Shown here piece after piece: positions 43,196 through 54,023 of a DNA stretch of 64,000 nucleotides. The position numbers and the translations under genes are program-made. The stretch is from Pachyseris speciosa. Its lineage: Eukaryota > Cnidaria > Anthozoa > Scleractinia > Pachyseridae. How positions within the stretch are numbered: position 1 is the stretch's first letter; the number at the start of each line of letters is the position of its first letter. A model generated the notes under the pieces. It did no database searches and was not told where the DNA came from. It saw only the letters and a program-made list of their open reading frames with translations. The stretch lies in contig JAEMWC010001218.1 in the NCBI GenBank assembly GCA_016490735.1, forward strand, positions 22,501-86,500, written 5' to 3'.

Positions 43196-44740
43196 AATCA
43201 AGCCCGTGAAGTTTATTCTAGGACAGCATTTTAATACTTTGGTTTTGCTTTTAATAAACCGCCTGATTCCTTTAAAGCACACAGCTTTCAATTACACCAC
43301 AACGATACTAATTAATGTTCTGTGCATTTTGAACATTTAAATTCAAATCATTTCAATTAAAAGAACCTTCTCTTATTTTTTGTCGATGAAAAGTGTGAGG
43401 CCTGTCCACAAGTTGACGGCAACTTTTTGAACAACTTTCGATTTTCGATCAACCTTAATGATTTCGAGCAACTTTTTTTTCCGTTTTCAATGTTTTATTA
43501 TTGATTTCAGCTTGATCTTTATAAAACAAGAGCTATTTTTGCTAATTATTTTAAACGCTTCGTGACCAAAAAGCAGAGAAAAATCACTTTGCATATCTTG
43601 ACTTATTTGTGCGTGGGAACGCTTACGCCTGATTGGTCATTGTCTGTTGCTCCATGCTGGAATGTTTGGGAACTGTATCGGCGCGTACATTTCAGGTTGT
43701 CGAGTGGCCGTCGATAAAACGAGGAACATGGGACATTCCGGAACATCCCGGTACATTCCGGAACATCTCCAAAAGACGAAAAAAGATCACTTTAAAAAAA
43801 CTTTAAATATACAGAAAAAAGAAACTAACACGAAATAAATATAATCCGAGAGATTAACTGGAGAAAAAAAGAAGACAAAATATAAAGACGTTTATAAATG
43901 CCCCACCTGGAAATGATAGCTATGGGGGCTGGGTGAGGATTGTTTTAGCGCTTTCGTTTGCTTACAACATTTTCACCCTCATACAGTTGTACCGTCTTCT
44001 ACCATTGCTCCTTTTTTTTTTTTTTTTTCGAAAAAACCTAAGTCAGTATGGTGCCCAATATACCTTGAAACTTTTATATAGGAACCTTGAGCACGCTGCT
44101 CTCCACTTCTGATTGGTTAAGGATATCTACAACAACTGAGGACTCGGTCAGGCCTACTTTTACAGTAGACGATAAACGTAGTTAATCTGCTCCAAGAAAG
44201 ATTTTCTTCCCAATAGCAATGCTTCTCACTCCGTTTTTGCAGCGAGGGCTGCACTGTATGGGCCTGTTTGTTTCTTACGGTTAAACATGTACGAGGCTAG
44301 TGTAAAATCTCGCAGGTCAGCTCTTTAAGTTGCATTTAATGATCCTGCATACGGTCTTTCTTAATAGTTATCCCTATATCCCTCCACATCGACTCAACTG
44401 GAAAGAGATGAAACCAAGTCCCAGACTAAGACTTCACTCCTGTCACCTACTTCTTCCTGTAAGACATCTATCTTCTTCTTCTTCGGTTCTTTTAACCCTC
44501 AATCCGGATTCCGGATTCCAGATTTTAGGTAAACCCGAAAAATATAAGCAAACATCTTTTATTTACATTTATTATCGCATAGCCAGACAACTTTCCTAAT
44601 AACTGAACTACATATTAAATACACGATGGTGCTAGTCACAGCGGGACGCAACTATACTGACACAAAACAGGACCATTTTGATGCCAATTTTCCATACCTG
44701 TTTAGGGATACAGGTGAAATACAGTGACGGTAGTTTCCTG

Positions 44741-44820
44741 CTAGCAGACTGAGGCCTCTTTTCCTTGTATTCAGCGTCCCCAGCACGCTGAATACAAGGA
44801 AAAGAGGCCTCTGTTAGCAG
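44741..44820. repeat. Near-perfect 35-bp hairpin
   Basis: CTGAGGCCTCTTTTCCTTGT and ATTCAGCGT pair with ACGCTGAATACAAGGAAAAG and AGGCCTCTG around a 7-nt CCCCAGC loop. The stem continues outward (CTAGCAG/CTGTTAGCAG) with a mismatch. Confidence 0.85.
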
Positions 44821-45497
44821 GGAATGACGGTATTAATTGGTTTGATCATTTTCAGAAACATTTGGCTTCAAATACTGTCCTCTATCTGAGCTCTTTCTGT
44901 TCTCCGCACTGCAGTTTCTAGAATCCAGATTCCGGATTCCGGATTCCATAATTTTATTTGTTGACAGTGTTTGGGGTAGTTGTTGACAACGTGTTTCGGT
45001 TGTTGATGCAAGAATTTGGTTACGTTGAGCGTGACGGCAATCGCGGCTTGACCTTGAAAGGCCAAGTTGTTGGTCGATATCGAACGCAGCTTGAATCTGC
45101 GATAATTTTTTCGTTGAAAGTAACTCAATTTATTTCTTGAGCTTAACTCGAATATCTCTTGGCCTTGAAAGGAAATTTGTTGAATGTGATAGCTTTATTT
45201 TGTTGAGCTTGTTTAAAAGATGTCTTGACCTTGAAAGAAAATCGTTGAGCTTGACTTGATTTTGTTGAGCTTGATCGAAATCCGTCTTGACCTTGATAGG
45301 AAATTTGTTGAATGTGATAACTTTATTTTGTTGAGCTTGTTTACAAGATGTCTTGACCTTGAGAGAAAATCGTTGAGCTTGACTTGATTTTGTTGAGTTT
45401 GATCGAAATCCGTCTTGACCTTGATAGGAAATTTGTTGAATGTGACGCCAATTTTGCTTCTTGAATTTTGCACCATTTGGCTTTCCATAGTGGGATA

Positions 45498-46074
45498 CCA
45501 ATATACCCCCTTTTTTTCCCTTCAAGATACCAGTATACCTTAAAATTGTAAACTGTGCGATACTTAATAACTAAAATTTTCTTGAAGCATTTAATCCATG
45601 TCTGTATACCGAATACCTAAAATTCAGGAAAAACCAGACACGTTATACCCGAATTATGACACAAAAATACTATATACCTGAATTAAGACGGCTCTAGATA
45701 CCGTATACCCAAAACCCTTTTCCGGGCCTGAAAGATTTCCAAACTATAAAAGGGGAATTTATGTCTCAGGGTCTTTCAGGGAGTTTTCAGTTTGGGAGCC
45801 TAATTTATTGACAGTAAATGAGTTTTGGGAAAAAATGCTCATGGATGTTTTGGCGTTCACTTATAATTTCAAGTAGCGCCTCTTGATCGTGTTTTTTGGT
45901 GCATGACATCACATTATTAACCGAAAAGATTTAGCATGCTATGGGATAAATATACATTCCGGTAAAAGAAATATACAAGGTAAATTCCGCTTTGGATAAC
46001 CCAGAATACTTTGAGATGAAAATACTTTTCAGTAAAAACTATAAACTAAATGCCGTGGAACTCATTTCCCGTGT
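45498..46074. other. Non-coding sequence with repeated 'ATACC' motifs
   Basis: GATACC, GTATACC and TATACCCG recur about ten times between 45490 and 45715, suggesting a decayed repeat. No ORF of note. Confidence 0.4.
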
Positions 46075-46231
46075 CGTCCTCGATCGCGTGACAATCAATC
46101 ATTAGACTTTGATCGAAAGAATTTCCGCTCTCACATATATTTCGCTTTGCAGTGGCATTGATCGTTGATCATCATCCTACAAGTTTTAAGTTGTCGTTGG
46201 TTTCGTTTGGAAGTAAGATTTCGAACAATTG
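46075..46231 (+). ncRNA. Probable non-coding first exon, copy 1 of 3
   Basis: The block with TTTGATCGAAAG, TTCCGCT and GTTGGTTTCGTTTGGAAGTAAG ends at a strong donor (AATTG|GTGAGTG). It is alignable with 47125-47275 and 49120-49248. No open frame crosses it. The exon start is not defined. Confidence 0.35.
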
Positions 46232-47124
46232 GTGAGTGATAAGCTGAAAATTATGTTATGAGCTCAGAATGCCGTTGTTTATTCATCAATCAGTGATCGC
46301 TCCATCGCTCGTCCAACAAACACAATTTACACTCTTTACCATCGATCACAAACCGTACATAACGATTGCTTATACCTGGTTTCTATGTTTCTTTTTCCTA
46401 ATGTTTGTTTTTCCAGTCTTAAAAAGGGAGATACTTTCTTTAATAACTTGAAAATTCATGTTATGTACTCAGCGGGATGGCTGTTATTGCATTCAGTTCG
46501 ATGTCCGATTACATTTTTAACAGTATTAAACTCCATCCATTTTTATGCCATTTTTTTTTAGGTTATCAATTCCTTCTTTACGTAAAGGAAATATAGGGAG
46601 GATTCTTTCAGTCAAGAGAGGGTATGGAATATAGACGTCATTTGTAACACAAATTCTTAATCGGTTCTAAAATTTGCACAAGACGTTCTCTGACAAGAGA
46701 TCTAAACTGGTGCTGTTTTCGCACACGACCGGCCAAGCTTTGCCGGGTATATATTCTGTATCTAGCCTGCTCCTTCAGGGTTTCGCCTAAGAACGTCTGA
46801 CAGTAAGTACTGGAACTTTTTATATAGGCAATTCTTTCCTTGTTTACAATGGCTTTTTTAAGCAGGGTGTTTTGAGGTGGTTGGATAACGGTTGATCTTA
46901 CTGTGAATAAACAAGTGAAATAAACCTCTTGTGCGCGTTGTGTTACCAGTAAAAGAAATACTCGCTGTTTACACAGTGTGATTAGGTTACGAACCAAAAA
47001 TCATAGATACGTTGTGAATTGGAGTTAGCCTCTGGAAAACAAAAGTGAAAGGTAAATTCCCCTAATGAGTAGTTTTTGGACGTGCCTAATCGTATGACTT
47101 CCGGGTGCCAAGTTTAAAATATCG

Positions 47125-47275
47125 CGTGATGTAGTCGTCGTACTTTGATCGAAAGATATGTAAACGAGTTCCGCTTTCAGGTCTGCTTTCTACCAATCTC
47201 ATCGCGAGTGCAGTGTCGTGGTCTGATTCTGCCATTTTTTGTTGGTATCCTTTGGAATTAAAGTCCGATTAAGTG
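47125..47275 (+). ncRNA. Probable non-coding first exon, copy 2 of 3
   Basis: It shares TTTGATCGAAAG, TTCCGCTTTC and GTTGGTATCCTTTGGAATTAAAG with copy 1 and ends at AAGTG|GTGAGTG. Similarity to copy 3 continues into the intron (TTTCCGTGTGTGTATTATAG). Confidence 0.35.
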
Positions 47276-47786
47276 GTGAGTGAGCTGAAATTCAACATTC
47301 TGAGAAAAAGCATGGATCAGGCGATTTACCGCAGCTGTGTCTTTTTCCGTGTGTGTATTATAGTAGAGATGTTAGGATTTGCTCGCTCTCGGAATGGTCT
47401 CTAACTCGATGGTTTGAAATCGGTTCTGTTTAATTGGAAATAAGGCTTCGATAAGATTTGGTTCATATCTCTCTAGATCGATCGCTTCCAGTTTAATGAT
47501 CGCTCGTAGGACCAAGTACAGTATCGCAGATTCGATTTCTTCAGTGGCCATCGATTCCAGAGATTTTTTTTTGATGGAATGACATTATATTCAATTAACT
47601 TTGAAAACTGTTCACTAAGGACTTTTCGGCAAGAACAGTGTTCAGAGCCAATAAGACATTACAAATCACTGCAAACCCATAAATTGTGATCGGCTAAAGA
47701 GATTTACATGCTGTGAAGAGTTGCATGGGACATAAAAGCGACCTTAACTGCTAACCTCAACTTCATGTTGTGAATTTTCACAGGTT

Positions 47787-47851
47787 GCAGAATCTCCTTT
47801 CTTGCAAGAGGACAAAGACAAAGTCTGTAGCGAATATCATTTCAGGACAAG
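47787..47851 (+). ncRNA. Possible internal non-coding exon
   Basis: ATTTTCACAG, then GTTGCAGAATCTCCTTTCTTG... ending GACAAGACGG|GTGAGTC gives a consensus acceptor and donor 65 bp apart, with no coding signal. Confidence 0.3.
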
Positions 47852-49030
47852 ACGGGTGAGTCACTTCAGTTAAGAGTGATCGGTGAAAAGAAACCTTGAA
47901 CCCTTGTTCCGTGCATCTCAGTTGAATCTGCTACTTACTGGCAGTGCTGTCACAGTACTTCCTAGTTACTCGGTTTCGTTTTCGATCAGTGCTAGAAATC
48001 ATCTTGGTATATCGCCTGTTTGGTTTCTTGTGTAATTTGACAGTGATCTTTCGATAAGATCTTAGTTGAAGAATTGATGCAGTAGTACCTAATACATAAT
48101 ACAGTTTTTTTATTGATTGGATTGCTTTGAAGTACTGATTGCTAAACCTAACCCCGCAACTTGTTGAATAGATACCCGATTTAAGTCACAATGAAGCTTT
48201 CACGTATCGATTGTTTATGTGTGTCTCTACGTTTATTTGTCTGTTGTTATTTGTCTGTTGTTATGGAATTGAGATTATCCACTTTGACACTGATTTATTG
48301 TACTCAGCAAATCAGACATCCTCAATAAATGTGAACTCCCTCAATGTTCAATGCAGAGTTTTTCAAAGTACTTAAGTCTATTTTTATCACGTTTTATATG
48401 CTACACTATCGACTGATCGCTTATACTGTCCTAAAATTTGCGAAAAACGTTTGTATCAGATGCAATTGATATAGCTCTCTAATTAATCTGTTGCTCTGGG
48501 CTAAAACCTAAAACTCCACTCATATTCAGCCATGGGTGCTCTTACACATGAACGACGATTACGGCTTGCTACGATTATCAGGAGCTCTCAAGACTCTCAT
48601 CAGTTTGATTTGGCGGGGACTCTTTCGTGTGAGAAATCAGGATGAAATTGTGATCAAAACTTGAATTTTCTTTTATGAAATTTTCCACCACTGGGAAACT
48701 AATTTCTTTTCTTTCGGAGAGGCAACGCTGTCGTTTGAAGTGCAAAATATGACCAGATAGCATTTTCGGAAAGTAGACAATCTCTCGGAAATTGGAAGAG
48801 TAAAGTGTGTTTTCGCTAAACATAATTGTTTGCTAAAGAAGCCTAACAACAATTACAAGTGTTGACAGTAAAAGTGTAGCATGGTTTCAGTTTCCAAGTG
48901 GAAAGACTCGGCTTTAATGATTTATTTCACGAAGGGAAAACTTAATGTTTATGTTTGATGTAATTTGTTGGCCAAGCAAAATAAAATTAGTATGCTGCAT
49001 TGAAATGGAGTAGATTATGTAAATATCGGT
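47852..49030. other. Unassigned sequence
   Basis: AT-rich, with no gene or repeat border recognised apart from TATTTGTCTGTTGT duplicated at 48235. Confidence 0.35.
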
Positions 49031-49119
49031 ATGGATAAGTTTACTTATGAAAATGTACACGTAGGTTTTTCCTCCTCTTATCCCTTAGGGTGTGAAGTTG
49101 AAATAATCGTGCCTTATCT

Positions 49120-49248
49120 CTACAATTATTTTATTTTGATCGAGCGAAGGATAGCCGGAAGCGACATATGTATTCATTTTCCCTTTCCAATCTCTTCGAT
49201 CCTGGCATCTTCTGTCGGTTTCTGTTGAAAGTAAGGTTTGGCCAAAGT
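49120..49248 (+). ncRNA. Probable non-coding first exon, copy 3 of 3
   Basis: It has TTTTGATCGAGCGAAGG, CTGTCGGTTTCTGTTGAAAGTAAGG and an end at AAGTG|GTGACTA. It is the most diverged of the three copies. Confidence 0.35.
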
Positions 49249-49578
49249 GGTGACTAATAAAGTGTACTGAAGTAACGTTCTTGGAACAATGAGTCATAAT
49301 TAAGCATTGTTCATCCAAAATACTACAACAGTGTATTGTTTTCTCGTGTGTGTAGTAGCTAGAACTTTAATACCTTGCTCATTCCGTCCGACAGAGTGTG
49401 TGGCTTAAGATCACCTCTGGTCAACTGAATGAAAATCATACTTTGACAGGAATGTGGATTATACGTACCTCTTTAGAGTGATTGCGTCAAGAGCTCTGAG
49501 TAATCATTCCTGATACGCCCAAGTTTTATGTAATGTTTAATAAGTGAGCAGGAGTGTTTTATCAAGTTTAGAACACGA

Positions 49579-51253
49579 TATCGGAAAAGAAGAAACAAAG
49601 CTTCTGCAATATGCTGATGATACCACAGCGACTTTATCGGATAAAGATTCAGCTACAGCACTTTTCAAATTGCTAGACTTATTTAAAAGTGTTTCTGGTT
49701 TAATGATCAATTGCACAAAGACAGAAGGAATGTGGATTGGGTCCGCTAGGTACAGCAAATCGAAACCTTTTGGAATCAAGTGGCCAGATGAGCCGATAAA
49801 GGCACTTGGAGTGTATTTTACGTATGATATTAAGCTACTTCACGAAAAGAATTTCATAGAAAACTTAGATTCTATTAAAAAACTTATTAATCTCTGGTCG
49901 TCCAGAGGTCTTTCCATTTATGGTAAAGTGACAGTCATAAAATCTTTGCTAATTCCAAAATTTGTTTATGTCTCGTCTTTACTTCCGACCCCCAAGGAAT
50001 TGGTAAAAGATTTAAACAGATTGTTATTTAAATTTCTATGGAAAGGTACGGATAAAGTCACCCGAGCGTCGACAATAAATGATTTTGAACATGGAGGCTT
50101 AAGAATGATTGATATTGATAGTATGATCGTATCTCTAAGATTAGCATGGTTAAAAAGAATATTTAATGAAAATGGTGGAACATGGAAAAGCTACCTAGGT
50201 TATCTCCTGGAACGCTCCGGTGGCTTATTCTTCATTAACTGTAATTATGATTTAAAAGATTATCCAAAATTTTCTCAATTCTATCATGAACTTCTGAGTT
50301 GGTGGGCACATTTTCGAAACACTTTTGATTCAAAACGTGATTGGTGTCATATAATTTGGAATAATAAAGAGATACGCATTGGGAATAAACCTGTTTACTA
50401 TAAAAAATATTTTGAATCTGGTATAATTTTTGTTAAGGATCTGTTATTTCATTTAAATATTGAAGAGTCATTTAACTGCATTAAACGCAAACTTAGCAAA
50501 ACGAATCTTTTAATGTGGGCAGGACTTCGTCATTCTATACCAATTAACCTTAAATTAGATACCCCTCAGAATTCTCTGGCACCCACTCCAATTCTAAAAA
50601 TAAAAAATAACACTTTTGATGTAACAAAAAAGAAATCAAGAGATTATTATAATTTGTTAATCAGTAATAAGGCTCAATTTCCGAATGCTACTAATAATTT
50701 AAGAAGTGATTTCCATTTGTCTACTGACCAGCTGAAGCAAGTCTTTAGACTTCCTCACAGCGTTGCTTTTGAACCATACGTGAAAGCTTTTCAATACAAA
50801 ATATTAAACTCAATTTTATTCACTAATGTTAAATTGCACAAAATTGGTTTCACAGAGAGTGACCTCTGTAGTTTTTGTGAGACAGTACCTGAGACTTTAC
50901 ACCATTTACTTTTTCAATGTAGTCATTCAAGGCTGTTTTGGTCCAACTTCGAATGGTATTGGCTCTCTTTAACGAATGACAAGATCCAGTTATCTCTTCA
51001 AGATGTAGTAGTTGGAATAATTTCCTCTCAATACTCTTCACTTCTAAACCTTTTAAATTTTTTTATTATCATTGGAAAATTGTATCTATGGGACTGCAGG
51101 AGAGATCACGTGCACCCTGACTTACAGAGATTTAAGGTCAGACTGAAATTGAAGTATGAAATTGAACGTTTTATAAGTTTAAAAAATAAGAATTATAATA
51201 TTTTTAAAAAGAAATGGATCTTTCCACCTTCTTTGTTATTCAACCAAGTATAA
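49579..51253 (+). CDS. L1-type ORF2 C-terminal half (RT end plus zf-RVT), truncated
   Basis: The frame begins just before the catalytic box (LQYADDTTATL). It continues through the thumb region with GVYFTYDIKL, WSSRGLSIYGKVTVIKSLLI, FLWKGTDKV and GGLRMIDIDSM, and a zf-RVT knuckle (CSFCETVPETLHHLLFQC), to the stop at 51253. This is typical of L1/Tx1 ORF2. The open frame also runs about 35 nt upstream into flanking DNA, so the apparent start codon is not genuine. Without the N-terminal domains it cannot act alone. Confidence 0.88.
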
Positions 51254-51255
51254 AT

Positions 51256-51266
51256 GTAAGTATATG

Positions 51267-51322
<56 letters not shown>

Positions 51323-51330
51323 TTTTTTTG
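51256..51330 (+). repeat. (TA)n and poly-T in LINE 3' UTR
   Basis: A TA dinucleotide run (about 51270-51305) is followed by ~25 T. Confidence 0.9.
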
Positions 51331-51595
51331 GTTCTGGCGTAGTGTAATCTTGTATCCCTTTAGCGTTTTAGTTTTGTTTGACTAGTTATATGTATATATA
51401 TTTTGCGTAATGTAATCTCGTTTCCTTTTAGCTTGTTAGTTTTGTTTCATTAGTAATTATTGTAACGCAAGTATTGTAGAATAGTGTAAGTTGTCAATTG
51501 TAATGTTTTGTAATCTGAACTACTGTAATTATTGTAAAACAGTTTTGTTTATTAAAAAAAAGAAAAAAGAAAAAAAAAAAAAGTTTAGAACACGA

Positions 51596-51980
51596 GGCGC
51601 AGCCGAGTGTTTTAGGACTTGATAAAACACGGATTGCGAATTTCTCTTGAACGGCTTAAAAAACTTTACTGTAGATCTATCCAGTCTTTAATACACTAAA
51701 ATTTCGATTTTGGGTTATTTTGGCCAAGAAAATCGGATGTAAAATTTAGCCGTGTCTCTATCAGATATAAAGACACTCATTAAAAATTAATTTCTTTTGT
51801 ACTTTTTTCTTTTTTCATCAATTATTAATGTGTTTTTTAAAAACAATTCAACGCTTGTCGAAAACCGTGAAGCGTATCTCAATTTCTCGTGTGTTGAATT
51901 TCAGTTATTTAATGTCAATACGTTGATGGTTTGTGGGATACAAGAGGGCTGGCTGCACGGTTGCCACTTAAAAAACAATC
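51596..51980. other. Target-site region of the L1 insertion, otherwise unassigned
   Basis: Before insertion the target was a palindrome: GTGTTTTATCAAG (49551) is inverted at 51630 as CTTGATAAAACAC. No gene seen. Confidence 0.5.
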
Positions 51981-52884
51981 AATCAATCAATATATTTAAC
52001 GTGGTCAGTACACTTAGCTAAAAAGCTAGTTTACAGGTACGCCACGAAATAAAAAGAGAAAAAAGAAATTATAAAAGCCTTTTGAAGGTGTATACGTTTG
52101 AATAAATTAAGATAAGAACTAACTAATATTAAAATATAAGAATTTAACAATGTGTAACCAAGTAAAATGTATAAAAAATGTGATCATAAAAAGCAGTAAA
52201 TACAATTAAGAATAGATCCTCATCGCACTCAGAGTCCTGTCAGATCTAATGTTTTTAAGTAGTTTTTAAAAGTAGTGTATGTTGGTATCTTTCGAGACTC
52301 GTCCGGTAAAGCGTTCCACAATTTCGATGCAGCGTATCTCCATGATCTTAAGCCGAAGGTTATAAGTGGAGCACCTTACTGTTATAAGATCACGTAAGCT
52401 TGTAGGTCCTGCATCACTGGCTAATATCTTGAAAACAGTGGACAACATTTTCGCTAATCGCTGTTCACGAAGACTTGAGAGACCGATACGCTTACAAAGT
52501 TCCTCATAAGGCGAGGACTTATCTCTAAAAACAAAACGGAGCGCACGTTTGTTCACCATCTCTAACTTGTCAGCTGACTTCTTATTACAGAAGGGTCACG
52601 TTTCAGAGCAGTAATTAAAGCTTAATAAAGATCCCTTCTAGTCTCAAAAGGCAACAGTTTCTGCATCCTTTTTAATACAGCGATCTGTTGACTGACTTTT
52701 CTACATACTTTAGCGATGTGCTTTTCAAAATTTAATTTATCATCGATTGTCACGCCAAGAAGTTCCATTGTGTTGGATACGGGAAGTTGTGACTCTTCGC
52801 ACTTGAACGCTGGTTCATCAGTTCCTTTGTTTTTTCCCAACACCATCGCCTGGTATTTTGAACTGTTCCTCTTCATACCAAGTA
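51981..52884 (-). mobile_element. Old 5'-truncated LINE (RT C-terminal remnants)
   Basis: The minus strand reads NSSKYQAMVLGKNKG, ELLGVTIDDKLNFEKHIAKV and AVLKRMQKLLPFETRRDLY (52860-52622). In a second frame it reads VNKRALRFVFRDKSSPYEEL, LAKMLSTVFKI and SLRDLITVRCSTYNLR (52559-52266). It ends in a (TTGA)n-like tail near 51978-51990. Both pieces are standard C-terminal parts of one LINE family, separated by a frameshift. Confidence 0.8.
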
Positions 52885-52966
52885 CCCTGGCTCCAGAGGC
52901 CCGTTGAAAAACAATATATCCCTGAAAAGCCAAAGTAGAACGCGAGAGATGGGCCTCTGGTCGCAC
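52885..52966. repeat. Dispersed repeat end, copy 2
   Basis: Inverted relative of 33436-33487. Here CCAGAGGCCC and GGGCCTCTGG lie 65 bp apart as inverted ends of a small palindromic unit. Confidence 0.65.
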
Positions 52967-53114
52967 GAGCCGAGAAACTCATTTCCTTGGGACAGAATTT
53001 GTCCCAGTAAGCTGATTGGTTCTTCAAATAAACAACAACTCTGATTGGCTTAGGAAAAGCGTGGCTTCCCAGCCGACAAACCGGTTTGGACAGAAAATAT
53101 ATTCGTAAAATTAT

Positions 53115-53892
53115 TGTTACGACGGCGACTATCGAGGACTGCAAAATCAAGACGTGTCGCGAGTCAAGGAGGGCGTAATTTACTGAGACAAAGACTCCAA
53201 CTTGAAGACGATGAAATAGGGTTTATTTCGGGTCAACGAGGAGGATTCGATGATGCTCGTAAACTGAAAACAATGTTTACAAAATACAACTAAATATAGG
53301 GCTAAATTAAACTAAACACAAAGGTCGCGAAGCAAACTACTCTGTTGAAATTTGGGGGCGGAACCCCAATTCGCATAATAACAATTCTACATTGAAATCA
53401 TAATGTTCCGCACATGAAGGATAATGAACTAACTGAAAATGAAATATTCATGAACTTAACGAACCAAAACATGCTTGAAACAATACAAATGGTACTTACA
53501 AAATAATAAACATGAGATTACAGGTTCCGTTCATAATGCTTCGAACAGACTACTTATTTGCACACGCACGAGAGAAAGTAATAATGGATTTGAACTAAAA
53601 TCGAATCGTGCAACAATTAAATCGACAAGAATTACATTAACATAACAAAGAAACAAAATCACTTACATATCTGACCCACACAGTAGAAATACTCCAGGAG
53701 AAGAGTGCAAAAAGGGCGAATTGACTTGAACGCGTGGCTTAACACTTCTTATTCTACACAAAAGTCCACTGAACTTTGGCCAAGACGGCGTGACCTAAGT
53801 TGCGCAATACCATAAGCCTTAGCGAGCATTGCGAATGAAAGAAAGTAAACGAAAAACGTGAACTAAAAGAAATAAAATAGACAATCTTAACA
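53115..53892 (-). repeat. 3' LTR of the BEL/Pao element (inferred borders)
   Basis: Downstream of pol a purine-rich tract (AGGGGAGCCA) is followed by TGTTAAGATTG, and the far end reads ...GTCGTAACA. TGTTA/TAACA ends after a polypurine tract fit an LTR of ~0.78 kb. No second copy is in the window to confirm it. Confidence 0.5.
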
Positions 53893-54023
53893 TGGCTCCC
53901 CTGAAATAGGATACTTCACCCACAAAAATTCTATAAAAACTATAAATGGAAATGATTAAAGTAAATTACTAACTACAATACACAGTTCAATCAAGGCTCC
54001 TCGTCGGGGATCTACCCAGGTCT

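Larger units (their letters stand above)
41957..45497. mobile_element. Foldback/Mutator-like element, ~0.6-kb TIRs, 10-bp target duplication
   Basis: The element itself is 41967-45487. The left arm (41967 to about 42611) and right arm (about 44921-45487) are near-identical inverted copies starting TGGAAAGCCAAATGGTGC. The direct repeat TAGTGGGATA flanks it (41957-41966, 45488-45497). The arms consist of subrepeats (AAGGTCAAGACGGATTTCG, ATCAAGCTCAACAAAATC) and the left has one more ~78-bp unit. Each arm ends inward at an ATTCCGG tandem. No transposase is found in the 2.3-kb centre. A 10-bp duplication and long TIRs fit Mutator or foldback elements. Confidence 0.85.
49579..51580 (+). mobile_element. 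5'-truncated L1-type LINE with poly(A) and 15-bp target duplication
   Basis: AAGTTTAGAACACGA occurs at 49564-49578 and again at 51581-51595, directly after an A-rich tail. The insert holds the ORF2 C-terminal half, a 3' UTR with TA and T runs, and the tail. Truncation removes the endonuclease and the first part of the reverse transcriptase. The perfect duplication and open frame indicate a recent insertion. Confidence 0.88.

Noticed and set aside
46638..46997. 119-codon minus-strand ORF
   Set aside because: No recognisable domain, unusual composition, and it sits between the probable non-coding exons; not supported.
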